Positions 16,154 through 24,644 of a stretch of DNA of 52,193 nt are shown here, piece by piece (the stretch's first letter is position 1; every line of letters begins with the position of its first letter). Source of the DNA: DATDAW01 sp036524675 (GTDB lineage Bacteria; Verrucomicrobiota; Verrucomicrobiia; Chthoniobacterales; DASVRZ01); contig DATDBU010000170.1 in assembly GCA_036524675.1 (NCBI GenBank), positions 1 to 52,193 on the forward strand, written 5' to 3'. The notes under the pieces were generated by a model, which saw nothing but the letters and a program-made list of their open reading frames with translations, ran no database searches and was not told the DNA's origin. The translations under genes and the position numbers were made by a program.

Positions 16154-17083
16154 TTAATGCCTTATCCGCGGGTCGAGCAGCGCGTGGATGATGTCCACGA
16201 TCAGATTGAAGAGGACGATGAGCACTGCATAAAAAATGACGGTGCCGAGAATGAGCGAATAGTCGCGGTTAAAAGCAGCCTTGATAAATTCTTTGCCAAG
16301 GCCCGGAAGGTTGAAGACTTTTTCGACGACAAACGATCCGGAGACCAGCCCCGCAAATGCCGGCCCGAGAAATGAAACGACTGGCATGAGACCACCTTTC
16401 ATCGTGTGTTTTAGAATGATTCGCAGGCTATTGACGCCTTTGGCCCGGGCCGTGCGGATAAAATCCTGCGTAAGCACTTCAAGCATGCCACCACGCGTAA
16501 GCCTGGCGACATACGCGCCGTAGAACAGCCCAAGCGTGAGCGCCGGAAGAAAGATCGGCGGCAGCCAAGCGTTTTCCACCCGACCGATGCCTGCCACGTT
16601 CCCCCAGTGCAGCCAGAGCCCGAATACGATGGCAAGCACGGGCCCCATGACAAACGTCGGCAAACAGATGCCGCTCATTGCAAACGACATCGGCAGGTAG
16701 TCGAGCAGCGTATTTTTTCGCACGGCAGCCAAAACACCGGCCGGAATACCGAGTGCCAAGGCGATCACCATGGCCAGCGTGCCGACCTGGAGCGAGATGG
16801 GAAACGAACGGGCGATGACCTGGTTGACGCTTTCCGTCGGATAAGTGAATGACGGACCGAGATTACCTTTGATCAGGTTGCCCAGATAATTGAAATACTG
16901 CGCCGCGAGCGGTTTATCGAGGCCGTAGTATTCGTTGAGTTTGGCGATGACTTGCGGCGCGGCTTGGCGTTCGGCGCTAAACGGTCCGCCCGGCGCTTTT
17001 TTCGCCATAAGAAACGTGACCGTGATAACGATGATCAATACTGGGATGAGCTGCAGGAGACGGTGGAAGATGAATTTGATCAT
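16154..17083 (-). CDS. oppB: Oligopeptide ABC transporter permease OppB
   Basis: A 309-residue inner-membrane permease from the ATG at 17083. It begins MIKFIFHRLLQLIPVLIIVI (TM1), then GLDKPLAAQYFNYLGNLIKGNLGPS, the usual OppB periplasmic loop; the core carries AKGVNSLRIILKHTMKGGL (coupling helix, about 215-233) and ends VDIIHALLDPRIRH. It pairs with OppC to form the peptide channel. It is separated from oppA by a 205-bp gap holding another open frame (17292-17080). Confidence 0.95.
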   Translation of the reverse strand: MIKFIFHRLLQLIPVLIIVITVTFLMAKKAPGGPFSAERQAAPQVIAKLNEYYGLDKPLAAQYFNYLGNLIKGNLGPSFTYPTESVNQVIARSFPISLQVGTLAMVIALALGIPAGVLAAVRKNTLLDYLPMSFAMSGICLPTFVMGPVLAIVFGLWLHWGNVAGIGRVENAWLPPIFLPALTLGLFYGAYVARLTRGGMLEVLTQDFIRTARAKGVNSLRIILKHTMKGGLMPVVSFLGPAFAGLVSGSFVVEKVFNLPGLGKEFIKAAFNRDYSLILGTVIFYAVLIVLFNLIVDIIHALLDPRIRH

Positions 17084-17292
17084 TGGTAGCACACACGCCT
17101 AGCGTGTCCTCTCGGGCGTCCCGCCGGAAAGCGTGGATTAGCGTCAATCAAAGCGATCAACTTTTTAGAAAATCCGGCGCATTGATACTCAGTTTCGTGA
17201 AGCGCCAAACCGCAAACGCGAGCCGTGCGCGTCACCCGTGCCTTCGGTTGGCCATTTTTAAGATTCCCTGTGATTTGCCCTGGATACATCAT
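17080..17292 (-). other. Possible small coupled ORF between oppA and oppB
   Basis: A 70-codon frame begins with an ATG overlapping the oppA stop and ends with a TGA overlapping the oppB ATG (both ATGA junctions). The product is basic (ARVTRTARVCGLALHETEYQ, then a Pro/Arg-rich end) and matches no family I know. Near its end lies a short palindrome, ACACGC-TAG-GCGTGT (about 17092-17106). It could be a genuine small gene, or a repeat whose frame was kept open so that ribosomes still reach oppB. Confidence 0.35.
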
Positions 17293-18953
17293 TTCAAATC
17301 AATGTATTTGTAATTGTGATTGTCGAGCACCAATGGATTCCAGTTCACGACATGCGGGCCAAGTAGATAGACACGCGTGTACCAATAAATGGGTGCCACC
17401 GGCCCGTCGGCGAGCAGGATGGCCTCGGCTTTCCGTAAAATCCCGAAGCGCTTCGCTGGGTCAGACGTGCGGTCGGATTCCGCAATGAGCGCGTCGTATT
17501 CCTTGTTCGACCAGCCACTGTTATTGTTGCTGCCGTCGGTTGTCCAGATTCGGAGAAACGCAACCGGATCGATGTAACCGCCGATCCAGGCGGCACGACA
17601 TATCTGGTAATGGAGGTTCGTCCGTGACTCCAGGTAGACTTTCCATTCTTCGTTGCGAATGCCGACGCTGATGCCGAGCTCTTGTTTCCACATGTCCTGG
17701 ATGGCTTCAGCGATCGTGCGATTCGCCTCCGAGGTGTTGATAAGAACGTCCAGTTTGGGAAATCCTTTGCCGTCGAGGTATCCGGCTTCCTTGAGCAGTT
17801 CGCGAGCTTTGTCCGGGTCGTATTCGACGAGTTCGGGCGTTTTGTAAGCACCCATGCCGGCGGGCGTGAAACCGGTGGCGGATTGTTGTCCGCCGCGCGT
17901 AATGTTTTCGACGATGGACTCACGATCGATGGCGAGTGAAAGGGCCTGGCGTACGCGGACGTCTTTGAAAATCGGGTTGGTGAGATTGAAATGGTAGTAA
18001 TAGATGCCGAAAAATGGATCAGTGCGGATGAGTCCCGGGTTGTCGCGTTTGTAAGCGGGAATTTTATCCAGGGGAACTTCGTTCGTCTTGTGAAGCTGTC
18101 CGGCTCGGAAGGCGCGTTCCTCGGTGTTCTGATCTTCGATGGGATAAAACTCGATGCCGTTTAGCTTGACGTTGGCGGCATCCCAATAGTTCGGGTTGCG
18201 TTCCACGCTAATGATTTCGTTCGGCTTCCATTCCTTGAGTTGGAATGGGCCGGTGCCGACGTAGTTTTCGGGCCGGGTCCAGAGCGAGACGCGGTCGTCA
18301 ATTTTGCCAAATTTGAGGACCGTGGCGGGATTCAGCGGATACCATGCCTGGTGAACAAGGGCTGTTAGCAAATATGGTGTGGGCCCCACAAAACTGAGCT
18401 TCAGCGTGTGGTCGTCGAGGGCCTTCGCTCCGACGGTGCCGAAATCGGTCGTCCTACCCTTATGATAATTCTCCGCTCCCGTGAGAATGAACAGCATGTC
18501 GGCATATTCCGCGGCTAGTCCGGGCGAGAGAAGACGCTGATAGGCGAAGACGAAATCGGAGGCCTTTACGGGATCGCCGTTGGACCATTTGGCGTTGCTG
18601 CGAATGTGAAAAGTCCATTCGCTGGCATCGGCATTGCGCTCCCACTTATCAGCCAGCCCCGGCTCGGGAAGCGATTGATCGGTGGGGTGATTCGCGATCA
18701 GTCCCTCCATCAGAGCGGTAAAGACATGATATTCCAACACGCCCGTCGCGAGCTGCGGGTCGAGCGTTTTCGGCTCAGCGCCGTTCCCAATGAGGAGGAT
18801 CTTGTTTTTCGCCGCGATGTCGGCTCGGGTTTCAGCTTTTGCGGGAAAAATGAATGCGAAACACGCGAGGAGACAGAGAAAAACAGGTGCGACCTGAAAG
18901 GTACATACGGCCGCGGCGGGACGCGAACTGCAGCTCGCCCCTGCATTGCTCAT
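17289..18953 (-). CDS. oppA: Oligopeptide ABC transporter substrate-binding protein OppA (copy 1)
   Basis: A 554-residue periplasmic peptide-binding protein (SBP_bac_5). The signal peptide spans about 20-41 (VAPVFLCLLACFAFIFPAKA), preceded by an unusual 18-residue Ser/Ala-rich lead. Family motifs: NAKWSNGDPVKASDFVFAYQR (about 132-152), VGTGPFQLKEWKPNE (about 237-251) and DVRVRQALSLAIDRESIV (about 328-345). The ATG overlaps the stop of copy 2 by 4 bp. By eye the two proteins are about 70% identical and end almost identically (DNHNYKYIDLK), so this is a tandem duplication. Confidence 0.94.
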   Translation of the reverse strand: MSNAGASCSSRPAAAVCTFQVAPVFLCLLACFAFIFPAKAETRADIAAKNKILLIGNGAEPKTLDPQLATGVLEYHVFTALMEGLIANHPTDQSLPEPGLADKWERNADASEWTFHIRSNAKWSNGDPVKASDFVFAYQRLLSPGLAAEYADMLFILTGAENYHKGRTTDFGTVGAKALDDHTLKLSFVGPTPYLLTALVHQAWYPLNPATVLKFGKIDDRVSLWTRPENYVGTGPFQLKEWKPNEIISVERNPNYWDAANVKLNGIEFYPIEDQNTEERAFRAGQLHKTNEVPLDKIPAYKRDNPGLIRTDPFFGIYYYHFNLTNPIFKDVRVRQALSLAIDRESIVENITRGGQQSATGFTPAGMGAYKTPELVEYDPDKARELLKEAGYLDGKGFPKLDVLINTSEANRTIAEAIQDMWKQELGISVGIRNEEWKVYLESRTNLHYQICRAAWIGGYIDPVAFLRIWTTDGSNNNSGWSNKEYDALIAESDRTSDPAKRFGILRKAEAILLADGPVAPIYWYTRVYLLGPHVVNWNPLVLDNHNYKYIDLK

Positions 18954-20578
18954 TTCAGATCGATGTATTTATAATTGTGGTTGTCCAGCAGCAGCGGGTT
19001 CCAGTTCACGACGTGCGGGCTGAGCAAGTAGACACGGGTATACCAGTAGATCGTCGCAAATGGCGGATCGTTCAGCAGGATCGTTTCCGCTTTTCGCAGC
19101 ACTTCCTTCCGCTTTGCGTCATCGCCGGTCCGGTTAGCCTCGGCAATCAACGCATCATAGTCCTTGTTACTCCAGCCGGTGTTGTTGTTGCCGTTGCCGG
19201 TGGTCCACATGCTCAGGAAGGTGATCGGATCCATGTAATCGCCGATCCAGCCGGAACGCGTGATCTGATACCGCATGTTCGTCTGCGAATCGAGGTAGAC
19301 TTTCCATTCCTCGTTGCGGATACCCACGTCAATACCGAGTTCCTGCTTCCACATCTCCTGGATGGCTTCGGCGATCGTTTTGTGGCTCTCAGATGTATTA
19401 ATAAGGATGTCGAATTTCGGAAATCCTTTGCCGTCCGGGTAGCCCGCTTCGGCCAGCAATTCGCGGGCCTTGTCGGGGTCGTAGTCGATCAATTCGGGCG
19501 TTTCATAGCCGTTCATGCCTTTCGGCGTATAGCCAGTCGCCGGGATCTGGCCGCCACGCGTGACGTTTTCGACGATGGAATCCTTGTCGAGCGCGAGGTT
19601 GAGAGCCTTGCGGACACGGACGTCCTTCAGCACGTCTTTGGTAACGTTGATCCGGTAAAAATAAACACCGAAATATGGATCGATGCGGATCAAATCCGGA
19701 TTGTCACGGCGATATGCAGGGATTTTATCGAGGGGAACTTCGTTCGTGTGGTGCAGTTGTCCGGCCCGAAAGGCGCGTTCCTCGGTGTTTTGATCTTCGA
19801 TGGGATAAAACTCGATGCCGTTCAGTTTCACTTTCGAGGCGTCCCAATAATGCGGGTTGCGTTCAACGGTGATCACTTCGTTCGGCTTCCAATCCTTGAG
19901 TTTGAACGGGCCGTTACCGACGTAGTTTTGAGGACGCGTCCAGAGCGAAACACGATCGTCGATTTTCCCAAACTTCAGAATCGTCGGCGGATGTACAGGA
20001 AACCAGGAATAATGCTGGAGCATCGAGAGGAAATACGGCGTCGGTCCGACAAGCGTGATTTTCAGCGTGTGATCGTCTATCGCCTTAACGCCCACGGTGC
20101 TGAAATCAGTCGTTTTACCTTTGTGAAAATCCTCGGCGCCAACCATCACGTAGAGCATGTCGGCATAGTCAGCTGCGAGAGCAGGCGAAAGGATGCGCTG
20201 ATAGGCAAAAACGAAATCGGAAGCTTTGACAGGATCGCCGTTGGACCATTTGGCATTATCACGAATGTGAAACGTCCATTCGCTGGCATCGGCGTTATGC
20301 TCCCATTTGTCCGCGACGCCCGGCTCTATAAGTGCTTGATCCGTAGGATGGTACGCAATCAATCCCTCAATGAGGGCAGAAATGATGTGATTCTCCGTCA
20401 CGCCACGAGTCGTGTGCGGATCAAGGTTTTGCGGTTCGGACCCGTTGCCAATCAGCAGTATCTTGTTTTTCGCCGCGATGTCGGCCTTGGTCTCAGCTTT
20501 CACCGAAATTGCCGCCATCGACAGCATCGCCAGGCATGGGAGAAGAAACAGAGTTCGGATCATAAATTTATTCGGCAT
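18950..20578 (-). CDS. oppA: Oligopeptide ABC transporter substrate-binding protein OppA (copy 2)
   Basis: A 542-residue periplasmic peptide-binding protein. Signal peptide: MIRTLFLLPCLAMLSMAAIS from the Met at about residue 7, cleaved near VKA-ET. It shares the SBP_bac_5 motifs with copy 1 (NAKWSNGDPVKASDFVFAYQ; DVRVRKALNLALDKDSIVEN). Its 5' end overlaps the 3' end of the M3 peptidase gene by 11 bp and its 3' end overlaps copy 1, so translation is coupled along the operon. Differences cluster in segments expected to line the binding cleft, suggesting different peptide preferences; this is inference. Confidence 0.94.
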   Translation of the reverse strand: MPNKFMIRTLFLLPCLAMLSMAAISVKAETKADIAAKNKILLIGNGSEPQNLDPHTTRGVTENHIISALIEGLIAYHPTDQALIEPGVADKWEHNADASEWTFHIRDNAKWSNGDPVKASDFVFAYQRILSPALAADYADMLYVMVGAEDFHKGKTTDFSTVGVKAIDDHTLKITLVGPTPYFLSMLQHYSWFPVHPPTILKFGKIDDRVSLWTRPQNYVGNGPFKLKDWKPNEVITVERNPHYWDASKVKLNGIEFYPIEDQNTEERAFRAGQLHHTNEVPLDKIPAYRRDNPDLIRIDPYFGVYFYRINVTKDVLKDVRVRKALNLALDKDSIVENVTRGGQIPATGYTPKGMNGYETPELIDYDPDKARELLAEAGYPDGKGFPKFDILINTSESHKTIAEAIQEMWKQELGIDVGIRNEEWKVYLDSQTNMRYQITRSGWIGDYMDPITFLSMWTTGNGNNNTGWSNKDYDALIAEANRTGDDAKRKEVLRKAETILLNDPPFATIYWYTRVYLLSPHVVNWNPLLLDNHNYKYIDLK

Positions 20579-22685
20579 TTTTGACGTCGATACCGATGGA
20601 TTTCAGGAAAGGCTGAATGGACCGCGGACGGCCGAGGAATTTTTCGATCGAGATCGAAACGTCACGCGAATTGCCCTGCGCATAAATCTCGTTCCGCAGG
20701 CGCATCCCGGCATCTTTGTCGAGAAAACGGTTCGGCGCGTTTTCGAAAACGGTCGCCATATCCGCAGCAATCGCATCGGCCCAGGCATATCCATAATAAC
20801 CGGCGTCATAGCCGTTCAAGTGACCGAACGAAGCCACCTGCGCAGTTTCGGGGAGGAGCGGATAAAACACTTCACTCATGATCTTATTCGACACCCCAAC
20901 GACGTCGATTCCCTCGCCCGGTTTTTGCGGGCCATGCAGCACGAGGTCCGTGATCCCAAACGACAACTGGCGCCGGTAGAAACTTCCCTGGAGAGCCAGT
21001 TTGGCGGCTTTCATCCTTGGCAAAATATCATCCGGAAGCTTCTTCGTCGGGTCGCGATAATCCGCAGCGAATGTGTCGAGCACCTCCTTGTCCCAGACCC
21101 AGTTTTCCAGCATCTGCGACGGCGCTTCGACGAAGTCCCTCGGCACACTCGTTCCACTAAACCGCGAATACTTGGCCCGAGTCAGAATTGTGTGCATGGC
21201 GTGGCCGAACTCGTGGAACAGAGTCTCCACTTCGCCATGCGACAGCAGGGACGGCTTGTCTGCGCTCGGAGGCGGAAAATTGCAGCAAAGTGCTGCTGTC
21301 GGACGTTGATAGGTTCCATCCGGCAGTAATTTGCCGTCAATCATCCCGAACTGTGCGAAATGCGTAAATTTTCCGTCCCGCGGGAACATATCGAGGTAAA
21401 AAAGGCCGAGGGGTTCAGCGCTTGCCGAATCGCTTACGGCGTAGAGCTGCAGGTCGGTCACCCATTTTTGGTTCAACGCGACCGGCTCGATCTTGATGCC
21501 GAAAATCGTCTGATACACGGCAAACATACCTTCAAGCGTCTTTTGGTACGGAAAGTAATTTCGTAAAAATTCGGTATCGACCTGGTATTTCTGTTTCTTG
21601 AGCTGTTCCGCGCAATAACGCCAGTCCCAGATATTTACCTCTGAGGTATCGCTGCCTTTCGCCGCTTTTTTGATCGCTACGAACTCCTTCTTTTCTGCGT
21701 CGAACTTCGGTTGCAGCCCCAGTTTTAGGTCGCTCAAAAACGTCAGCGCCGTATCGCCGTTTTTCGCCATGCGAACTTCGATCTGATAATCGTCCCAGGA
21801 TTTGTAACCCAATCGCCGGGCGATCTCCGCGCGGAGCTCGACCATTTTCTGAATGACCGGCACATTTTCAGCCTTCGCCGCAGTGTCACCTGCAATGTAA
21901 ACTTTTTTGCGGACCCATTCTTTTTCGGCATTCTCCAACACGCCGATCCGTTGAAATGTCACATGGGCGTCGATCGTATATTCATCGTCGCCCGTTTTGA
22001 CGCCCTTGCTGTCGAGTATCGCCTGCGGCACGCCTTCGAGGTCAGCCTTCTTGAATTTCACCGGCGACTTCGCGTTGCTGATGTTGGTTTCAAAATCCGT
22101 CCCAACCGCCGAAAGTTCCTTGCGCAATTCCTCCACTTTTTTCCGCTCGCTCGGTGGCAGCGCCAACCCTGCGCGGGTGTAGTCGCGCAATGTCTCCTCC
22201 ACCAATTTCGCGTCTTCACCCTCCAATTTTGGCTTGGTGTCAGCGAATGCTTTGAGCGATTTGTAGACGTCTTCGCGGTAATCGACGCCAACGGCCCATT
22301 CTTCGAGTTTCTTAGATGCCTCAGTCGCTGCGGCTCGAATTTTCGGATCCGGCGACGTCTCCTTCTCCCAGCCGATCCGCTGCGCAACAGCCCCGACTTC
22401 AAAATTCAATTCGTCGATCGCCTGGAAAGTGGAGGCAAAAGTCCCCTCACCGGGCTTGATCGCTGCAATGGCATCCAGACGTCTATTTCCGTCTGCGATG
22501 GCGGCGGCGGCGGCTTTGGAAACGTCCTCTGGCGTTTTGTCCCAGACTGGTAGCGCGAGTGTTGCCTTGAACTCCTTCGCTTTTGCCTGAAAATCCGCGA
22601 GCGTTTTTTCCTGCCCTTCCGCCGCATGGACGATTTGCAGCACCAAAACGGAAGAGAGAGCGAGAGAAGCGAATTTTTTCAGCAT
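20568..22685 (-). CDS. Exported M3-family oligopeptidase (thimet/Dcp-like)
   Basis: A 705-residue zinc metallopeptidase that cleaves short oligopeptides. The M3 zinc motif is ETLFHEFGHAMHTIL (about residue 490), followed by the third-ligand region PRDFVEAPSQMLENWVW about 25 residues later, and the late NGYDAGYYGYAWADAIAADM motif. From the ATG at 22685 the protein begins with a clear signal peptide (MLKKFASLALSSVLVLQIVHA), so it should be periplasmic, unlike the cytoplasmic OpdA/Dcp. First gene of the opp operon, overlapping oppA copy 2. An upstream in-frame start at 22712 would only lengthen the signal region. Confidence 0.93.
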   Translation of the reverse strand: MLKKFASLALSSVLVLQIVHAAEGQEKTLADFQAKAKEFKATLALPVWDKTPEDVSKAAAAAIADGNRRLDAIAAIKPGEGTFASTFQAIDELNFEVGAVAQRIGWEKETSPDPKIRAAATEASKKLEEWAVGVDYREDVYKSLKAFADTKPKLEGEDAKLVEETLRDYTRAGLALPPSERKKVEELRKELSAVGTDFETNISNAKSPVKFKKADLEGVPQAILDSKGVKTGDDEYTIDAHVTFQRIGVLENAEKEWVRKKVYIAGDTAAKAENVPVIQKMVELRAEIARRLGYKSWDDYQIEVRMAKNGDTALTFLSDLKLGLQPKFDAEKKEFVAIKKAAKGSDTSEVNIWDWRYCAEQLKKQKYQVDTEFLRNYFPYQKTLEGMFAVYQTIFGIKIEPVALNQKWVTDLQLYAVSDSASAEPLGLFYLDMFPRDGKFTHFAQFGMIDGKLLPDGTYQRPTAALCCNFPPPSADKPSLLSHGEVETLFHEFGHAMHTILTRAKYSRFSGTSVPRDFVEAPSQMLENWVWDKEVLDTFAADYRDPTKKLPDDILPRMKAAKLALQGSFYRRQLSFGITDLVLHGPQKPGEGIDVVGVSNKIMSEVFYPLLPETAQVASFGHLNGYDAGYYGYAWADAIAADMATVFENAPNRFLDKDAGMRLRNEIYAQGNSRDVSISIEKFLGRPRSIQPFLKSIGIDVKNAE

Positions 22686-23025
22686 AAAGGTCTTCGGCGT
22701 AGCGAGATGCACCTCTACAACCCCACTGCCGACACGGCGGGCGAAAGGCGATGTTCCTTTTTATCCAGCTTCGCCGGGTTGTAAAGTGCACCGGAAATGA
22801 ACGGCCACATCGGCCACAAGAGCAGCAAACAACAGCAGTTCGTTTCAGCACCGCTAGGTAGCGAACTTTAAAGGTCAACAAAGTTCGCGTCCGCAACGCG
22901 CTGTTAACCAACGTGTTACACATGCTGTCGCAGTCGCCTTTTCTCCGCTTCCACATCCATGCGCGGACCGGCTATCGATTCCTATAATACGCAGCTGCAT
23001 TGCAGCCTGTTACACACCAACAGCC
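22686..23025. promoter_or_regulatory. Divergent control region for the peptide operon and the Thr-rich pair
   Basis: 340 bp without a gene. It contains a perfect inverted repeat, GCGAACTTT (22861-22869) and AAAGTTCGC (22880-22888), with a 10-bp spacer. TATAAT at 22983-22988 is a good -10 match for the rightward gene, though no convincing -35 stands 17 bp upstream. Just after it lies the palindrome GCTGCA-T-TGCAGC (22994-23006), at the expected transcription start. TGTTACACA occurs twice (22914 and 23009). These are candidate operators; no regulator can be named. Confidence 0.5.
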
Positions 23026-23415
23026 ATGAAAACTTTACCGTCAACCAGCCGTTTGCTTGGGGGCGTTTGCGCAGTTCTCCTTCTTGGCGTGACCGCCTAC
23101 GGCCAGGAATCTGTGACAACAACGACCATCACTCAGGACGGCATCGTTCAACAAGTCGTCCCGGCTTCCTCTGAGATCATCGTTACATCGCCCACCTCAC
23201 CGGAGCCGGTTAGATACAGTTTCACAAAGACGACCACCTTTGTAGACGCAAAGGGGAACGCCGTTACCTATGAGTCTATTCAGCCCAACGTTCCAGCTCG
23301 CATCTACTACACCCGGGTCGGCGACCGGTTGGTCGTTAACAAATTTGTCGTTCAGCCCGCTTCTCCCGTTATTGAGGAAACCACCACAACCACGACTATC
23401 AAGGAAGAAGATTAA
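23026..23415 (+). CDS. Exported Thr/Val-rich protein of unknown function
   Basis: A 129-residue protein with a signal peptide (MKTLPSTSRLLGGVCAVLLL, cleavage near AYG-QE). The mature part starts ESVTTTTITQDGIVQQVVPA and ends IEETTTTTTIKEED; between them VRYSFTKTTTFVDAKGNAVTYESI and a beta-type segment RIYYTRVGDRLVVNKFVV suggest a small beta-barrel-like domain flanked by Thr-rich tails. I know no function. It is 2 bp from the next small gene and the two share the Thr-rich style and a terminator. Confidence 0.75.
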   Translation: MKTLPSTSRLLGGVCAVLLLGVTAYGQESVTTTTITQDGIVQQVVPASSEIIVTSPTSPEPVRYSFTKTTTFVDAKGNAVTYESIQPNVPARIYYTRVGDRLVVNKFVVQPASPVIEETTTTTTIKEED

Positions 23416-23417
23416 CC

Positions 23418-23609
23418 ATGAAAATCACGCGGTTTAAGCTGCCTCTGACTGCCGCTGTCCTGGTCGCGGGCTTGTCTGGGTGCGCCGATGAAGTGACATC
23501 GCAGACCACCACCACGCGACGCATCGTTCCCGCACAAACCACCACCGTCGTTCAACCAACAACTGCACCCGTCATTGAGCAAAGAACCACCACAACGACC
23601 CATTACTAA
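23418..23609 (+). CDS. Small Thr-rich lipoprotein
   Basis: A 63-residue protein. The N-terminus MKITRFKLPLTAAVLVAGL leads to a lipobox (LSGC), so Cys22 should be lipidated. The remaining 41 residues are mostly Thr, Gln, Val and Pro, with TTTTRR, QTTTVVQPTTAP and QRTTTTTHY. It is co-transcribed with the preceding exported protein and ends at a strong terminator. The low-complexity tail looks like a disordered surface linker. No family recognised. Confidence 0.75.
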   Translation: MKITRFKLPLTAAVLVAGLSGCADEVTSQTTTTRRIVPAQTTTVVQPTTAPVIEQRTTTTTHY

Positions 23610-23633
23610 CAATATCCCAATACAACGCAAATC

Positions 23634-23666
23634 GAGGGACATGCCGAACGCATGTCCCTCTTTTTT
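23634..23666 (+). terminator. Strong Rho-independent terminator
   Basis: GAGGGACATGC-CGAAC-GCATGTCCCTC gives a perfect 11-bp stem, followed by six T. It ends the two-gene Thr-rich unit 24 bp past the stop and lies before the convergent sugar-permease gene. Confidence 0.95.
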
Positions 23667-23727
23667 GAAACTTCGCGTGGCAACCGACTCCGGAGTTTCA
23701 GCTCGCGCCCGCTTTTGCGGGCATCGT

Positions 23728-24639
23728 TTACCCTTTCACAGCGCCGGCACTGAGCCCTTTGACGAAAAGCTTCATTGTAAAAAGGAAAATAATGATCAGC
23801 GGAATACTCGCGAGAAAAAAGGAGGCCATAATCCGTCCCCACTGTTTGACGTATTCGCCATCTAAATAAATCAACCCCACCCCAATGGGAAAGATTTCCG
23901 GATCGCGTAGAACGATCAACGGCATCAAATAGTCGTTCCAGTTGCTAAGGAATTGCAGGATGGCCAGTGTGCCAAGGATGGGGCCGCTCATGGGGATGAC
24001 CACATTTCTCAATTGCTGGAAGTGCGATGCGCCATCCATTTCCGCAGCTTCGAAAAGATCCCTTGGAATGTCCTCTATGAAGTTGCGCAGGAGATAAATA
24101 CAGAAAACCTGGCCGCCCGCGACCCCGAGAACGATAAGCGCCCAGAGCGTATTGAGCAGATGGAGTCCTTTGAGAACGGCGAAAAGCGGTACAATGTTGG
24201 CCACTGACGGCAGCAACATCAGCAAGAGAAAGAGCCCCCAAAGGAAACCGCTCCCGGGCATTTTATAGCGGGAAAAAAAGTACGCTGCCAGAAGTGCAAC
24301 TACGAGGCAACCCACCGTGGCCGAAACGGATACGACGATGGAATTCGCCACATAGGGAAGGATCAACCGCCCAGCGTAAATCCAATTTTCCCACACCCAA
24401 CGGAGGGGATTCGCCGGAACCCACGGATTGTCGAAGAACATGTGATTGTCCTTCATGCTGATCTGCATCATCATGTAAAAAGGCAGCAGTTCGATGGCCA
24501 GCAGGGCAAGAATGCAGAGATGCTTGGGCCAATCACGTTTTCTGCGTGTTGAAGCCATCGCAGCCACCGTCGCCGTTGAAGCCGTCGTAGACGTTGCGGC
24601 TGCCGTAGCCGTCGAAGAGGAAGGCGTGGAGTTACTCAT
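23728..24639 (-). CDS. Sugar ABC transporter permease (MalG-like)
   Basis: A 303-residue inner-membrane permease. The conserved coupling loop is EAAEMDGASHFQQLRNVVIP (about 208-227), and the C-terminus GLSAGAVKG is typical of the MalG/carbohydrate permease group. The first 35 or so residues are a low-complexity Ser/Thr/Ala stretch (STATAAATSTTASTATVAAM) encoded by near-repeats, ahead of the basic TRRKRDWPKHL that begins the family homology; the real start may be the Met at about residue 28. It follows the MalF-like gene by 5 bp. No ATPase gene is next to it. Confidence 0.92.
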   Translation of the reverse strand: MSNSTPSSSTATAAATSTTASTATVAAMASTRRKRDWPKHLCILALLAIELLPFYMMMQISMKDNHMFFDNPWVPANPLRWVWENWIYAGRLILPYVANSIVVSVSATVGCLVVALLAAYFFSRYKMPGSGFLWGLFLLLMLLPSVANIVPLFAVLKGLHLLNTLWALIVLGVAGGQVFCIYLLRNFIEDIPRDLFEAAEMDGASHFQQLRNVVIPMSGPILGTLAILQFLSNWNDYLMPLIVLRDPEIFPIGVGLIYLDGEYVKQWGRIMASFFLASIPLIIIFLFTMKLFVKGLSAGAVKG

Positions 24640-24644
24640 GTCAT

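Noticed and set aside
18854..20584. Long plus-strand open frame (576 codons) across oppA copy 2
   Set aside because: It is antisense to a gene with clear peptide-binding-protein motifs, signal peptide and operon overlap; the predicted product has no recognisable domain.
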